The translations under genes were made by a program, and so were the position numbers. The notes below the pieces were generated by a model. The model was not told the DNA's origin, did not search any database, and was given only the letters and a program-made list of their open reading frames with translations. Below are positions 27,507 through 36,724 of a stretch of 64,000 nucleotides of DNA, piece by piece. The first letter of the stretch is position 1, and each line of letters opens with the position of its first letter. Source of the DNA: Jiangella gansuensis DSM 44835 (GTDB taxonomy: Bacteria > Actinomycetota > Actinomycetes > Jiangellales > Jiangellaceae); NCBI RefSeq assembly GCF_000515395.1, contig NZ_KI911782.1:4210697-4274696 (forward strand). The letters are read 5' to 3'.

Positions 27507-28169
27507 GTGGGTATCCAGATCGCGCCGAGCATCCTGTCCGCCGATTTCGCGAACCTCGAGTCCGAGATCGCCCGCATCGGCGACGCGGACCTGGTGCACG
27601 TCGACGTCATGGACAACCACTTCGTGCCCAACCTGACCCTCGGCCTGCCGGTCGTCGAGGCGATCCTGGCTCGCACGACGCTGCCGGTCGACTGCCACCT
27701 GATGATCGACGACCCCGACCGATGGGCGCCCGGGTACGCCGAGGCCGGTGCCCACAACGTCACCTTCCACGTCGAGGCCGCGGCCGCGCCGGTCCGCCTG
27801 GCCCGTGAGATCCGCCGGCATGGGGCGCGGGCCGGGGTCGCGCTCAAACCGGCCACCCCGGTCGAGCCCTTCGAGGCGCTGCTGCCGGAGATCGACATGC
27901 TGCTGGTCATGACCGTCGAACCGGGCTTCGGCGGCCAGAGCTTCCTCGACGTATGCCTGCCGAAGATCCGCCGGGCGCGGGAGATGGTGTCGCGGTCCGG
28001 CCTCGACGTGTGGGTCCAGGTCGACGGGGGAGTGTCCGGCGAGACGATCGAGCGGTGTGCCGGCGCCGGCGCCGACGTGTTCGTGGCCGGATCCGCCGTG
28101 TACGGCGCCGACGACGCCGCGAAGGCCATCGACGACCTGCGCCGCCTCGCGGGCAACGCCACCGGCTGA
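27507..28169 (+). CDS. rpe: Ribulose-phosphate 3-epimerase
   Basis: This 220-aa TIM-barrel enzyme interconverts ribulose 5-phosphate and xylulose 5-phosphate. The start [19 protein letters not shown] is the family opening. [20 protein letters not shown] and [12 protein letters not shown] carry metal and substrate ligands, and [12 protein letters not shown] and [10 protein letters not shown] follow in order. It lies upstream of the riboflavin operon, a common actinobacterial arrangement, and ribulose 5-phosphate is also a riboflavin precursor. The start is a GTG. Confidence 0.96.
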   Translation: MGIQIAPSILSADFANLESEIARIGDADLVHVDVMDNHFVPNLTLGLPVVEAILARTTLPVDCHLMIDDPDRWAPGYAEAGAHNVTFHVEAAAAPVRLAREIRRHGARAGVALKPATPVEPFEALLPEIDMLLVMTVEPGFGGQSFLDVCLPKIRRAREMVSRSGLDVWVQVDGGVSGETIERCAGAGADVFVAGSAVYGADDAAKAIDDLRRLAGNATG

Positions 28170-28299
28170 GCGTAAGCCTGGACGCACGCCGTTAGCCCTG
28201 CGCGTTAGCCCGGAAACGGGCAAGTCGTCGGGCCAACGTGGCCCAGCGACAGCGACCGGCGCACGCGGTTAGCGTCCTGCGCGTCGCGGATTGCCCGCG

Positions 28300-28305
28300 T
28301 ACCTT
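28300..28305 (+). promoter_or_regulatory. Candidate -10 box (leaderless) for Uma2 gene
   Basis: TACCTT lies 6 nt before the ATG at 28312. No ribosome binding site is present in the gap, so leaderless expression is plausible. Confidence 0.35.
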
Positions 28306-28311
28306 GGCCGT

Positions 28312-28946
28312 ATGGCCGAGGAGACCGAATCGGGAGGCGCTGTGAGCGCTGCACAGCTGCTGAGCCGCAGTCCCAGGTCGACGATGGGTTACACGGTGGC
28401 CGATCTGCATGCACTGCCGGACAACGGTCCGCGGTACGAGCTGATCGACGGGAGCATCATCGTGTCGCCATGGGCCACGTTGAGCCACAACCTCATCGCC
28501 TACTGGCTGGTGAACGTGCTCGACCATGCCAATCCGCAGCAGGGGTACGTCGCCAGTGCCGACAGTCCGTCACGGTGGGCGACCACAACGAGCCACGGCC
28601 GGACGTGGTGGTCGCCCACGTGTCGGTGTTGGACATCACCCCGTTCCCGGTCGACAAGCTGTCGCTGGCCGTCGAGGTCGTCTCGCCGACCTCGGTGCTC
28701 CGCGACACGGCGACGAAGCGGGCACTCTACGCCCGGGCGGGGGTTCCGGCGTACTGGATCGTCGTGCCGGAGCGGGACCCCGCCGACATCCGCATCGCCG
28801 AGCTGCGCCTGGACGAAGCGACCGGTGAGTACGCCTACCGCACGCCGTACACGTCCGAGGCGTTCAGCACCGACCACCCGTGGCCGGTCACCGTCGATGT
28901 ACCTGCGCTGGTCGATCGCTGGGCGGCGTTGCTGAAACAGGCCTGA
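28312..28946 (+). pseudogene. Uma2-family endonuclease, frameshifted
   Basis: Two frames together encode one Uma2 (DUF820, PD-(D/E)XK nuclease-like) protein. The first frame, from ATG 28312, gives MGYTVADLHALPDNGPRYEL and IDGSIIVSPWATLSHNLIAYWL. The second, readable from about 28565 to 28946, gives GDHNEPRPDVVVAHVSVLD, LAVEVVSPTS, TKRALYARAGVPAYWIV and ends in ALLKQA. A single change in the region 28560-28575 would join them. Both halves keep the conserved family motifs, including the RPDVVV and EVVSPTS catalytic blocks, so the break is recent, a sequencing error, or a site of recoding. The gene lies between rpe and the rib operon. Uma2 proteins are frequent in actinobacteria and their role is not settled. 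Confidence 0.75.
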
Positions 28947-29002
28947 CGCCACCCACTGGGAATGCGCCGCGGTGGTGACCGGTTATTCTGGACGAGACAC
29001 CA

Positions 29003-29143
29003 CGCGTGCTCCGGGGTCGGTGAAAGTCCGAACCGGCGGTGACAGTCCGCGACCCGGCCGCTCGTCCCCACCAGGACGGCGGACGGTTGACCCGGTGGAA
29101 CTCCGGGACCGACGGTTAAAGTCCGGATGGGAGGAAGCACGCG
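29003..29143 (+). ncRNA. FMN riboswitch (RFN element)
   Basis: The conserved core is nearly complete. P1 pairs 29003-29010 with 29136-29143. The stretch ggggtcggtgaaagtccgaa is followed by ccggcggtgacagtccgcga, a variable arm near 29055-29090, then gaccggttaaagt-type sequence (here gaccgacggttaaagtccgg) and the terminal atgggaggaagcac. It lies 109 nt upstream of ribD and should lower riboflavin operon expression when FMN is plentiful. A short hairpin (cgctc/gagcg, 29226-29240) lies just before the ribD ribosome binding site. It could belong to the expression platform, which would then act on translation. Confidence 0.96.
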
Positions 29144-29251
29144 CGGCCGTCGTGGCTGGTCGCGCTCTGCCGCGCGTCCAGTCCGCTCGGCCGTACGCGG
29201 CACTGACCGCACTTGCCCCGGAGCCCGCTCGACAAGAGCGAGGAGGGCCCG

Positions 29252-30310
29252 GTGGCCACGGAGGCGGAGCTGGCGGCGATGCGCCGAGCCATCGAGCTCG
29301 CCGCGCGCGGCGAGCTCACGACGCCCCCCAACCCTGAGGTCGGCTGCGTGGTCCTCGACCCCGCGGGCCGTCCCGTCGGTGAGGGCTGGCACGAGCGCCC
29401 GGGCGGCCCTCATGCCGAGATCGAGGCCCTGACGCGGGCCGGTGACCGTGCCCGCGGCGGCACCGCGGTGGTCACCCTCGAGCCGTGCGACCACACCGGG
29501 CGCACCGGTCCGTGCACCCGGGCGCTGATCGAGGCCGGCGTCCGCCGGGTCGTCGTCGCCGTGGCCGACCCGAATCCGGTCGCCGCCGGCGGCACTGCCA
29601 CGCTGCGGGCGCACGGCGTCGACGTCGAAACCGGCGTCCTGGCCGACGCCGCTGCTCGGGCCAACGCGCGATGGCTCACCCCGTTCCGCACCGGCCGGCC
29701 GTTCGTGGTGTGGAAGTTCGCCGCCACGCTCGACGGCCGCAGCGCCGCCGCCGACGGCACCAGCCGCTGGATCACCGGCCCGGACGCTCGCGCGGACGTG
29801 CACCGGCTGCGGGCCGCGGTCGACACCGTCGTCGCCGGTGTCGGGACCGTCCTCGCCGACGATCCGCAGCTCACCGCCCGGCCCGGCACCGACCACACAG
29901 TCCGCCAGCCGCTACGCGTCGTCGTCGACACCTCCGGGCGAACCCCCGCCACCGCACGGGTTCGTGACGACGAGGCGCCCACCTGGATCGCGACGGCCGA
30001 GGACGTGGGCGCGGCCCCCGACGGCCGGGTCGATCTCGCCAAGCTGCTGCACCGCCTCCACGAGCGCGGCCAGCGCTACGTCCTGCTCGAAGGCGGGCCC
30101 ACTCTGGCCGGCGCGTTCTGGCGGGTCGGCCTGGTCGACCGCGTCGTCGGCTATGTCGCACCCGCGCTGCTCGGCGCCGGACCGGCCGCCCTGGCCGACG
30201 CCGGCGTCACCACCATCGGCGCCGCCATCCGGCTCGACGTCAGCGACGTCGCGGTCGTCGGCGGCGACATCAGGATCACCGGAACCCCGCAAGAGCTCAG
30301 GAAGGCGTGA
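29252..30310 (+). CDS. ribD: Bifunctional riboflavin deaminase/reductase RibD
   Basis: This 352-aa enzyme carries out the deamination and reduction steps after GTP cyclohydrolase II. The N-terminal deaminase domain has the zinc site: GGPHAEIEAL supplies His and Glu, and EPCDHTGRTGPCT the two cysteines. The C-terminal reductase domain includes KFAATLDGRSAAADGTSRWI, GVGTVLADDPQLTAR and LEGGPTLAGAFW. The GTG at 29252 is preceded by aggaggg. It is the first gene after the FMN riboswitch, followed by ribE after 3 nt. Confidence 0.95.
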   Translation: MATEAELAAMRRAIELAARGELTTPPNPEVGCVVLDPAGRPVGEGWHERPGGPHAEIEALTRAGDRARGGTAVVTLEPCDHTGRTGPCTRALIEAGVRRVVVAVADPNPVAAGGTATLRAHGVDVETGVLADAAARANARWLTPFRTGRPFVVWKFAATLDGRSAAADGTSRWITGPDARADVHRLRAAVDTVVAGVGTVLADDPQLTARPGTDHTVRQPLRVVVDTSGRTPATARVRDDEAPTWIATAEDVGAAPDGRVDLAKLLHRLHERGQRYVLLEGGPTLAGAFWRVGLVDRVVGYVAPALLGAGPAALADAGVTTIGAAIRLDVSDVAVVGGDIRITGTPQELRKA

Positions 30311-30313
30311 GGC

Positions 30314-30907
30314 ATGTTCACCGGGATCGTCGAAGAACTGGGAGAACTGGTCGCCATCGGCGGCGACGCCGACGACGGCACGCTCACCGTCCGCGGCCCG
30401 AAGGTCGTCAGCGACGCCGTGCACGGAGCGTCCATCGCGGTCGACGGCGTGTGCCTCACCGTCGTCGACGTCGACGGTGACCGGTTCACCGTCGACGTCA
30501 TGCGGGAGACGTTCGACCGCTCCACCCTCGCCAAGCTGACGCCCGGCGACGTCGTGAACCTTGAGCGGGCAGTACGGGCGTCCGACCGTCTGGGCGGCCA
30601 CATCGTCCAGGGCCACGTCGACGGCGTCGGCACGGTCGTGTCCCGCACGCCGGGCCAGCGGTGGGACGTCGTGCGGGTCGAGGCGCCGGCCGGATTGATG
30701 CGCTACATCGCCGAGAAGGGTTCCATCGCCGTCGACGGGGTGTCACTGACGGTGTCCGGTCTCGGCCCGGGTTGGTTCGAGGTGAGCCTCATCCCAACGA
30801 CGCTCCAGCTCACGACGTTGGGCCGGCGGCAACCGGGCGACCAGGTCAACCTGGAGGTCGACGTCGTCGCCAAGTACGTGGAGCGGCTGACGGAGGTGGA
30901 CCGATGA
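30314..30907 (+). CDS. ribE: Riboflavin synthase, alpha subunit
   Basis: This 197-aa protein has two similar lumazine-binding barrels. The first starts with [15 protein letters not shown] and has [16 protein letters not shown]; the second has [16 protein letters not shown]. The N-terminal MFTGIVE is invariant in the family. It converts two molecules of dimethyl-ribityl-lumazine into riboflavin. Its stop overlaps the ribBA start (ATGA), so translation is coupled. Confidence 0.96.
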   Translation: MFTGIVEELGELVAIGGDADDGTLTVRGPKVVSDAVHGASIAVDGVCLTVVDVDGDRFTVDVMRETFDRSTLAKLTPGDVVNLERAVRASDRLGGHIVQGHVDGVGTVVSRTPGQRWDVVRVEAPAGLMRYIAEKGSIAVDGVSLTVSGLGPGWFEVSLIPTTLQLTTLGRRQPGDQVNLEVDVVAKYVERLTEVDR

Positions 30908-32160
30908 CCGTCGACCTGGACACCGTCGAACGGGCCATCGCCGACATCGCGGCCGGCAAAGCCGTGGTGGTCGTCGACGACGAGGACCGCGAGAACGAAG
31001 GCGACCTCATCTTCGCCGCATCCCGGGCCACGCCCGAGCTCATGGGATTCACCATCCGGCACACCTCCGGTGTCGTCTGCGTGCCGATGCTGGGCAGCGA
31101 GCTGGACCGGCTGAAGCTGCCGCCCATGACCGCGGTGAACGAGGACCGCAAGGGCACGGCATTCGCCATCTCCGTCGACGCGCGGCACGGCGTCACCACC
31201 GGCATCTCCGCCACAGAGCGGGCGCACACCGCGCGGGTCCTGGCCGACTCCGCCACCGAGCCGTACGAGCTGAGCCGGCCCGGCCACGTCTTCCCGCTGC
31301 GCGCGATGGAGGGCGGCGTGCTGCGCCGGCCCGGCCACACCGAGGCCGCGGTCGATCTCGCCCGGCTGGCCGGGCTGTCACCGGCCGGCGTGCTGTGCGA
31401 GATCGTCCACGACGACGGGTCGATGATGCGTGCGCCCGCCCTGCGGGAGTTCGCCGACCGGCACGGCCTGGCCATGATCTCCATCGCCGACCTCATCCGG
31501 TATCGGCGGCGCACCGAGCGGCAGGTCGAGCGGGTCGCCACCACCCGGCTGCCCACCGCCCACGGCACGTTCACCGCGCACGCCTACCGCGACGTGCTCG
31601 ACGGCAGCGAGCACGTGGCGCTGGTGATGGGGGACGTCGGTGCCGACGACGTGGGCGACGACGCGGTCCTGGTGCGGCTGCACTCCGAATGCCTGACCGG
31701 CGACGCCCTCGGCTCGCTGCGCTGCGACTGCGGACCACAGCTGCGCGTCGCGCTCGACCTGGTGGCGGAGGCCGGCCGTGGCGTCGTCGTCTACCTGCGC
31801 GGGCACGAGGGCCGCGGCATCGGCCTGGTGCACAAGCTGCAGGCCTACCAGCTGCAGGACGGCGGGCTGGACACCGTCGACGCCAATGTCGAGCTGGGGC
31901 TGCCGGCCGACGCCCGCGACTACGGCACGGGTGCGCAGATCCTCGCCGACCTCGGCGTGCGCACCATCGCGCTGATGACGAACAACCCGGCCAAGCTGAC
32001 GGGGGTCGAGGGTTACGGGCTCAAGCTGGCCGAGCGGGTGGCGCTGCCGCCGTCGGCCAACCCGGAGAACCTGCGCTACCTGACCACGAAGCGGGATCGG
32101 ATGGGCCACGACCTCGGCGATCTGCAAGGCTCGTCGCCGGCCGACGCCGACACACCCTAG
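30904..32160 (+). CDS. ribBA: Bifunctional DHBP synthase / GTP cyclohydrolase II
   Basis: This 418-aa fusion supplies both starting branches of riboflavin synthesis. The N-terminal RibB half contains [18 protein letters not shown], whose acidic EDREN loop binds metal and ribulose 5-phosphate, and the [12 protein letters not shown] block. The C-terminal RibA half has [18 protein letters not shown] with three zinc cysteines, [19 protein letters not shown] and [16 protein letters not shown]. Both halves look catalytically complete. It overlaps ribE by 4 nt and is followed by ribH after 26 nt. Confidence 0.96.
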   Translation: MTVDLDTVERAIADIAAGKAVVVVDDEDRENEGDLIFAASRATPELMGFTIRHTSGVVCVPMLGSELDRLKLPPMTAVNEDRKGTAFAISVDARHGVTTGISATERAHTARVLADSATEPYELSRPGHVFPLRAMEGGVLRRPGHTEAAVDLARLAGLSPAGVLCEIVHDDGSMMRAPALREFADRHGLAMISIADLIRYRRRTERQVERVATTRLPTAHGTFTAHAYRDVLDGSEHVALVMGDVGADDVGDDAVLVRLHSECLTGDALGSLRCDCGPQLRVALDLVAEAGRGVVVYLRGHEGRGIGLVHKLQAYQLQDGGLDTVDANVELGLPADARDYGTGAQILADLGVRTIALMTNNPAKLTGVEGYGLKLAERVALPPSANPENLRYLTTKRDRMGHDLGDLQGSSPADADTP

Positions 32161-32186
32161 ATCGGACAAGCGGAAGGGAACCTGGC

Positions 32187-32663
32187 ATGAGCGGTGAGGG
32201 CGCGCCGGAGTTGCGCGTGGAGAAGGTGAGCGACCTCCGGGTCGCGGTGGTGGCCGCGCTGTGGCACCAGACCGTCATGGACGGGCTGCTCGCCGGCGCC
32301 CACCGGGCCTTGGAGGAAGCCGAGGTGCGCGACGCGTTGGTGCTGCGGGTGCCTGGATCGTTCGAGCTGCCGGTCGCGGCGGCCCGGCTGGCGCGCGCCG
32401 GGTACGACGCCGTCGTCGCGCTTGGCGTCGTCGTGCGTGGCGAGACGCCGCACTTCGACTACGTCTGCCAGGCCGCCACCGACGGTTTGACCAGGGTAGC
32501 CGTCGACACCGGGGTCCCGGTCGGCTTCGGCGTGCTGACCTGCGACGACGAGCAGCAGGCGTTGGACCGCGCCGGCCTGCAGGGGTCGAAGGAGGACAAG
32601 GGCTACGAGGCCACGCAGGCCGCGCTGGCCACGGTGGTGGCGCTGCGCGACTGCTACGCCTGA
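32187..32663 (+). CDS. ribH: 6,7-dimethyl-8-ribityllumazine synthase
   Basis: This 158-aa protein condenses the RibA/D product with [23 protein letters not shown] is the family N-terminus, [18 protein letters not shown] and [22 protein letters not shown] form the active site with the catalytic histidine, and [18 protein letters not shown] is the phosphate-binding end. It is the last gene of the riboswitch-controlled operon. The ATG at 32187 has ggaaggg upstream. Confidence 0.96.
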   Translation: MSGEGAPELRVEKVSDLRVAVVAALWHQTVMDGLLAGAHRALEEAEVRDALVLRVPGSFELPVAAARLARAGYDAVVALGVVVRGETPHFDYVCQAATDGLTRVAVDTGVPVGFGVLTCDDEQQALDRAGLQGSKEDKGYEATQAALATVVALRDCYA

Positions 32664-32740
32664 ATGGTGCGCGGGGCGCGGCGCCCTGGCCGCGGTGTCC
32701 GGCCCGTGAACCTTGCGGGCGCGGGGCCGCCGCGTTTCCG

Positions 32741-32746
32741 TACCCT
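32741..32746 (+). promoter_or_regulatory. Candidate -10 box (leaderless) for hisE
   Basis: TACCCT lies 8 nt before the GTG start of hisE, with no ribosome binding site between. The 91-bp gap after ribH would thus contain a separate promoter for hisE-hisG. Confidence 0.45.
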
Positions 32747-32754
32747 TGTGCGAC

Positions 32755-33018
32755 GTGAAGAGTTTCGAGGACCTGTGGGTCGAGCTGTCCGCCAAGGTGG
32801 AGTCCGGTGAGCCCGGCTCCGGCACGGTCGAGGCGGTCCGCCATGGCGTCCATCACGTCGGGAAGAAGGTCGTGGAGGAAGCCGCCGAAGCCTGGATGGC
32901 GGCCGAGCACGAGAGCACCGAGCGGGCGGCCGAAGAGATCTCCCAGCTGCTCTACCACGTCCAGGTCCTGATGTTGGCACGCGGCGTCACTCTCGACGAC
33001 GTGTACGAGAAGCTCTGA
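32755..33018 (+). CDS. hisE: Phosphoribosyl-ATP pyrophosphatase
   Basis: This 87-aa helical MazG-like enzyme catalyses the second step of histidine synthesis. The pattern [14 protein letters not shown], then [19 protein letters not shown] and [19 protein letters not shown], carries the EExxE and ExxD-type acidic helices that bind magnesium. The GTG at 32755 gives the usual N-terminus; an upstream in-frame ATG would add an Arg-rich tail that does not fit the family. hisG follows after 14 nt. Confidence 0.94.
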   Translation: MKSFEDLWVELSAKVESGEPGSGTVEAVRHGVHHVGKKVVEEAAEAWMAAEHESTERAAEEISQLLYHVQVLMLARGVTLDDVYEKL

Positions 33019-33032
33019 AAGGCGTTCCTTCC

Positions 33033-33890
33033 ATGTCCACGACCCTGCGCATCGCCGTGCCCAACAAGGGCTCTCTCGCCGGCCCGGCCGCCGAGATGCT
33101 GCGCGAGGCGGGCTACCGCCAGCGCTCCAACGGCGCCCGCGACCTCGTGCTGCGCGACCCCGACAACAACGTCGAGTTCTTCTACCTGCGTCCGCGCGAC
33201 ATCGCCGTCTACGTCGGTTCCGGCACCGTCGACGTCGGCGTCACCGGCCGCGACCTGCTGCTGGACTCCGGTTCGGCCGCCGAGGAGGTGCTGGCGCTCG
33301 GGTTCGGCGGGTCCACGTTCCACTTCGCCGCCCGGCCCGGTACCGCGGAGAAGGTCTCCGACTTCGCCGGCCTGCGGGTGGCCACCTCCTACGCCGGGTT
33401 GCTGGAGACCTACCTCGCCGACCGCGGTGTCGACGCGTCGGTGATCCGCCTGGACGGCGCGGTCGAGACCGCCGTTCAGCTCGGCGTCGCCGACGTCATC
33501 GCCGACGTCGTCGAGACCGGCACCACGCTGCGGCAGGCTGGTCTCGAGATCGTCGGCGAGCCGATCCTGAAGTCCGAGGCGGTCCTGGTGGCTCGCTCCG
33601 ACGGCGCCCGCCCGCCGGCCGTTGACCTGCTGCTGCGCCGGCTCAACGGCGTCCTGGTGGCCCGCGGGTACGTGATGATGGACTACGACATCCGCGCCGA
33701 GCGGGTGGAGGAGGCGAACGCGCTCACCCCGGGGCTGGAGTCCCCGACGGTGTCGCCGCTGCACCGCGAGGGGTGGGTCGCCGTCCGGGCCATGGTGCCG
33801 CGCGCGGATGCCCAGCGAGTCATGGACGATCTGTGGGCCATCGGTGCCCGGGCCATCCTCGTCACCGACATCCTCGCCTGCCGCATCTGA
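33033..33890 (+). CDS. hisG: ATP phosphoribosyltransferase (long form)
   Basis: This 285-aa enzyme starts histidine synthesis. [23 protein letters not shown] is the family N-terminus (core [20 protein letters not shown]). [20 protein letters not shown] and [21 protein letters not shown] (core [17 protein letters not shown]) carry the PRPP site. A C-terminal domain of about 75 residues, ending in [17 protein letters not shown], is the ACT-like regulatory part of the long form that binds histidine. Because of it no HisZ partner is needed. A strong palindrome follows. Confidence 0.96.
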   Translation: MSTTLRIAVPNKGSLAGPAAEMLREAGYRQRSNGARDLVLRDPDNNVEFFYLRPRDIAVYVGSGTVDVGVTGRDLLLDSGSAAEEVLALGFGGSTFHFAARPGTAEKVSDFAGLRVATSYAGLLETYLADRGVDASVIRLDGAVETAVQLGVADVIADVVETGTTLRQAGLEIVGEPILKSEAVLVARSDGARPPAVDLLLRRLNGVLVARGYVMMDYDIRAERVEEANALTPGLESPTVSPLHREGWVAVRAMVPRADAQRVMDDLWAIGARAILVTDILACRI

Positions 33891-33897
33891 GCCACGT

Positions 33898-33954
33898 CCC
33901 GTGATCATGTTCCCTTGCGGTCGCTGACGGCCCGCGAGGGAACATGATCACGGG
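33898..33954 (+). terminator. TGATCA palindrome after hisG
   Basis: Perfect 18-bp arms (33898-33915, cccgtgatcatgttccct; 33937-33954) flank a 21-nt loop. It begins 8 nt after hisG and is the likely terminator. It resembles two further palindromes at 39445-39486 and 49196-49273 that also carry TGATC near their outer ends. Confidence 0.75.
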
Positions 33955-33965
33955 CGAAGGGTGCA

Positions 33966-33994
33966 TGCAACCCGGAATCGCTCGTCATCCGTCA
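33966..33994 (+). promoter_or_regulatory. Candidate ECF promoter, first twin sigma locus
   Basis: TGCAACC (33966-33972), 16 nt, then CCGTCA (33989-33994), 31 nt before the sigma gene start. The second twin locus has TGCAACC, 16 nt, CCGTGG at 36136-36164. AAC at -35 and CGT at -10 are typical of ECF promoters, so autoregulation is likely. Confidence 0.55.
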
Positions 33995-34025
33995 CCATGG
34001 TGAGGACGGGCGGGGAGGCGGGTTC

Positions 34026-34550
34026 ATGGCGGGAGTCGACGAGGCGTCGTATCGCGAGTTCGTCGGCGCGCGCCGCCGCACCCTGTTGCGGACAGCGTTC
34101 CTGCTCACCGGCGACTGGCACGCCGCCGAGGACGTCGTCCAGGAGACTCTCGCCAAGGTGTACGTGTCGTGGCGGAAGGTGCGCCGCCGCGAGGACGCGG
34201 TCGGATACGCCCGCCGGACCCTGCTCAACGCCTACATCGACAGCACCCGCCGGCCCTGGCGGCGCGAACACGCCGTCGACACGGTCCCTGACCGCGTCGG
34301 CCACGGTGACCCCGCCGACCTGGGCGCCCCCGACACCCGCGACCGGCTCATGGCCGCGCTGGCACGAGTACCGGCCCGGCAGCGGGCGGTGCTGGTGCTG
34401 CGCTTCTGGGAGGACCTCTCCGTCGAGCAGGTCGCCGAACTGCTCGACTGCAGCTCCGGCAACGTCAAGAGCCAAACGGCGCGCGGCCTGGAACGGTTGC
34501 GCGAACTGCTGGGCGCCGACGAGCTCGTGGCATTGAGGGATGCGGTATGA
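34026..34550 (+). CDS. SigE-family ECF sigma factor, twin 1
   Basis: This 174-aa ECF sigma factor has region 2 in YREFVGARRRTLLRTAFLLTGDWHAAEDVVQETLAKVY (core LTGDWHAAEDVVQETLAKVY) and region 4 in ARQRAVLVLRFWEDLSVEQVAELLDCSSGNVKSQTARGLERLR (core SVEQVAELLDCSSGNVKSQT). It belongs to the actinobacterial 'SigE family' type. The ATG start lies downstream of an ECF-like promoter. Its stop overlaps the next gene by 4 nt, and that gene encodes a membrane protein that probably restrains it. A paralogous pair lies 1.6 kb downstream. Confidence 0.92.
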   Translation: MAGVDEASYREFVGARRRTLLRTAFLLTGDWHAAEDVVQETLAKVYVSWRKVRRREDAVGYARRTLLNAYIDSTRRPWRREHAVDTVPDRVGHGDPADLGAPDTRDRLMAALARVPARQRAVLVLRFWEDLSVEQVAELLDCSSGNVKSQTARGLERLRELLGADELVALRDAV

Positions 34551-35875
34551 CCGACGCGAAGCTGAAGGAACTGTTCGAACAGGCCCTGGCCGGGGAACCC
34601 CGCGGGCAGATACCCGTGGACGACGACATCGCCCGCGGCCGTGCCCTGCGCTCCCGGCGCCGGCGCACCCGCATCGGCGGCGGCGTGGCGGTGCTCGCCG
34701 TCGTGGGCGCGGGCGTGGTCGTCGCGCCCGTGCTCGTCCCCGACGGCGACGGCGCGCCCGCGGCATCCGACCCCAGCAACCAGGTCTGGCCCTACGACAC
34801 CCCGGCGAGCGTGCCCGCCCGGGACGACGCTTTCGAACTCCACGGCCTTGGCCCCCAGTCCGGGGCGGGGCTGAGCGAGTCGACGCGTTCCCACGCGTCG
34901 ACGATCTTCGCCGAGGTCTCGCCCGAAGGCGTGGTGTCGATGCCGGGAAGCCAGCTCGACCTCTGGACGGCTGTGAGCAGCGCACTGCCCGCGGACCTCG
35001 CGCTGGCCAGTGGTCCCGTCGTACGAGAGCAGCCTGGGAGTGGTCCCGGCCTGCTGTTCTCCGCCGTTCGCGGGGGTACGACGTTCACGGTCGACATCCG
35101 GCTCCAGGAAGCACGGCCCGACCTGCCGGAGTTCCAGCCGTGCCGCGAGCCTGCGGAGGTTCCCGACGGCGTCGCCACCTGGGCGCCGTGCGAGCAGGGT
35201 TACGACGACGACAGCCGGTGGCGCATCGTCGGCCAAGCCGGTGACGACACAGGCGTCGCGGTCGCCGAGGGCGGCAGCGTCGCCGCGATGGTCGAGTGGA
35301 GCTCGACGATCCACGATGTCGGCACCGCGACCGACACCGTCGGCGACTTCGCCGAGACGCTCACCTTCGAAGAGGCCAACGCGGTGGTCGAGGCCGCCTG
35401 GTCGGCGGGGTCGGAGTACGACGTGGGAGAGCTCGTCACCGGGTGGGACATGGAATTGGCCCGGGACACGTGGCCGCAGATCGAGGAGGCGTTCGAAACC
35501 GGGCTCGGGTTGGGTGAGCTGACCCGGACGTCGTTCGACGACGGCGACCCGTCGACCATCGTGGCCCGCTACCGCACGGCCGACGACGTCGAGGTCGACC
35601 TGGTGGTGTGGCAGGACGACCGCTTCTACGAGAACCTCTGCACCGCCGACGCGTCAGGAGCGTGCGAATCGTGGTTCGGCAGCGAGACCTACTTCCAGGA
35701 GCTCGACGACGCCGACGTCGCTCTGGCCGCGGGTGGATTCGCAGGCCTCGGCAGCTACTTCGTGAGGATCGGTGCCGGTGCGCCGGTCGACACCGACCGT
35801 GACGTCGGAGCGGCGCTCAAGAACGCCATCCCGCGGCGCGGGGTGACCGCGACCCCGGCGTCGAACACCGACTGA
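34547..35875 (+). CDS. Anti-sigma-like single-pass membrane protein, twin 1
   Basis: This 442-aa protein has a short cytoplasmic start (TDAKLKELFEQALAGEP, then a basic RSRRRRTR). One membrane helix follows (IGGGVAVLAVVGAGVVVAPVL, core GVAVLAVVGAGVVVAPVL, about residues 46-65), then a large acidic extracytoplasmic domain. The coupling to the sigma gene (ATGA) and this topology suggest a membrane anti-sigma or sensor. No zinc-binding HxxxCxxC motif is seen, so it is not a classical ZAS protein. The paralogue at 36721 keeps the same start pattern, LKELLESALAGEPA. The signal sensed is unknown. Confidence 0.8.
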   Translation: MTDAKLKELFEQALAGEPRGQIPVDDDIARGRALRSRRRRTRIGGGVAVLAVVGAGVVVAPVLVPDGDGAPAASDPSNQVWPYDTPASVPARDDAFELHGLGPQSGAGLSESTRSHASTIFAEVSPEGVVSMPGSQLDLWTAVSSALPADLALASGPVVREQPGSGPGLLFSAVRGGTTFTVDIRLQEARPDLPEFQPCREPAEVPDGVATWAPCEQGYDDDSRWRIVGQAGDDTGVAVAEGGSVAAMVEWSSTIHDVGTATDTVGDFAETLTFEEANAVVEAAWSAGSEYDVGELVTGWDMELARDTWPQIEEAFETGLGLGELTRTSFDDGDPSTIVARYRTADDVEVDLVVWQDDRFYENLCTADASGACESWFGSETYFQELDDADVALAAGGFAGLGSYFVRIGAGAPVDTDRDVGAALKNAIPRRGVTATPASNTD

Positions 35876-35881
35876 CGCACG

Positions 35882-35910
35882 ACGGGGATCGGCTCAACAC
35901 CGATCCCCGT
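35882..35910 (+). terminator. Hairpin terminator after twin 1
   Basis: Perfect 11-bp arms (acggggatcgg and ccgatccccgt) flank a 7-nt loop, starting 6 nt after the stop codon. It likely ends the first sigma/anti-sigma transcript. Confidence 0.75.
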
Positions 35911-36135
35911 TCGCTCCCTGCGGCTCGACGTCAGCCTCTACGCCGGGCGGATCCCTGACGTAGTTGGTCGATCATCGAGACATCCGGCCTAGCGCCCGTC
36001 AACGTAGGCTTGGTGGTGGTTGGGTTAGGTGCGTCTACACCAGTGATCCCAGCTGAGCCCCGGCGTGTGCTGCTGCGACTCCACGCCGGGGCTTCTTGCT
36101 GGTCGTCGATACGCCCAGGGCCGCACGGCCGGCCG

Positions 36136-36164
36136 TGCAACCGCGCCGGGTCGGTGCTCCGTGG
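36136..36164 (+). promoter_or_regulatory. Candidate ECF promoter, second twin sigma locus
   Basis: TGCAACC (36136-36142), 16 nt, then CCGTGG (36159-36164), 35 nt before the sigma gene. The -35 sequence and the spacing are identical to the first twin, while the spacer sequence is different, which argues for functional conservation. Confidence 0.55.
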
Positions 36165-36199
36165 ACGGGGTGTAACCCTGGAGGACGACGGAGGCGACC

Positions 36200-36724
36200 A
36201 TGCTGGCGATCGACGAGGCGTCGTTCCGCGCGTTCGTCGACGCGCGCAGCCGTCCTCTGCTGCGCACTGCGTTCCTGCTGACGGGTGACTGGCAACTGGC
36301 CGAGGACTTGGTGCAGGAGACACTGACGAAGATCTACGTCGTGTGGCGGCGGGTGACACGGCGGGACGAGCTGGATGCGTATGCCCGCAAGGTGCTCGTC
36401 AACACGTACATCGACACCACCCGACGGCCGTGGCGACGCGAACACGTCGTCGAGGTGGTCCCGGACCGGATCGGAACCGGCGATCCCGGCGACAGCGCCG
36501 ATCCCACCACGCGGGACCGGCTGCTCACTGCCTTGGCGGCGGTTCCGGCGCGGCAGCGGGCGGTGTTGATCCTGCGGTTCTGGGAGGACCTCTCCGTCGA
36601 CCAGGTCGCCGAGCTGCTCGCCTGCAGCTCCGGCAACGTCAAGAGCCAGACTTCGCGTGGCCTCGAGCGGCTGCGTCAGGTGCTCGGCCCGCAGATGCTC
36701 GCGACCATGGAGGAGCAACTATGA
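36200..36724 (+). CDS. SigE-family ECF sigma factor, twin 2
   Basis: This 174-aa ECF sigma factor has the same length as twin 1 and is closely similar. LRTAFLLTGDWQLAEDLVQE (region 2), IDTTRRPWRREHVVEVVPDR and ARQRAVLILRFWEDLSVDQV with AELLACSSGNVKSQTSRGLE (region 4) match it almost residue for residue. cggagg precedes the ATG. It overlaps its partner gene by 4 nt. The pair looks like a segmental duplication of the 34026-35875 pair, or the reverse. Confidence 0.92.
   Translation: MLAIDEASFRAFVDARSRPLLRTAFLLTGDWQLAEDLVQETLTKIYVVWRRVTRRDELDAYARKVLVNTYIDTTRRPWRREHVVEVVPDRIGTGDPGDSADPTTRDRLLTALAAVPARQRAVLILRFWEDLSVDQVAELLACSSGNVKSQTSRGLERLRQVLGPQMLATMEEQL

Larger units (their letters stand above)
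35876..36199. other. Intergenic region between the twin ECF loci, 324 bp
   Basis: It contains the hairpin at 35882-35910 and the candidate promoter at 36136-36164. I see no gene. The part between about 35950 and 36120 shows no recognisable element. Confidence 0.55.
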
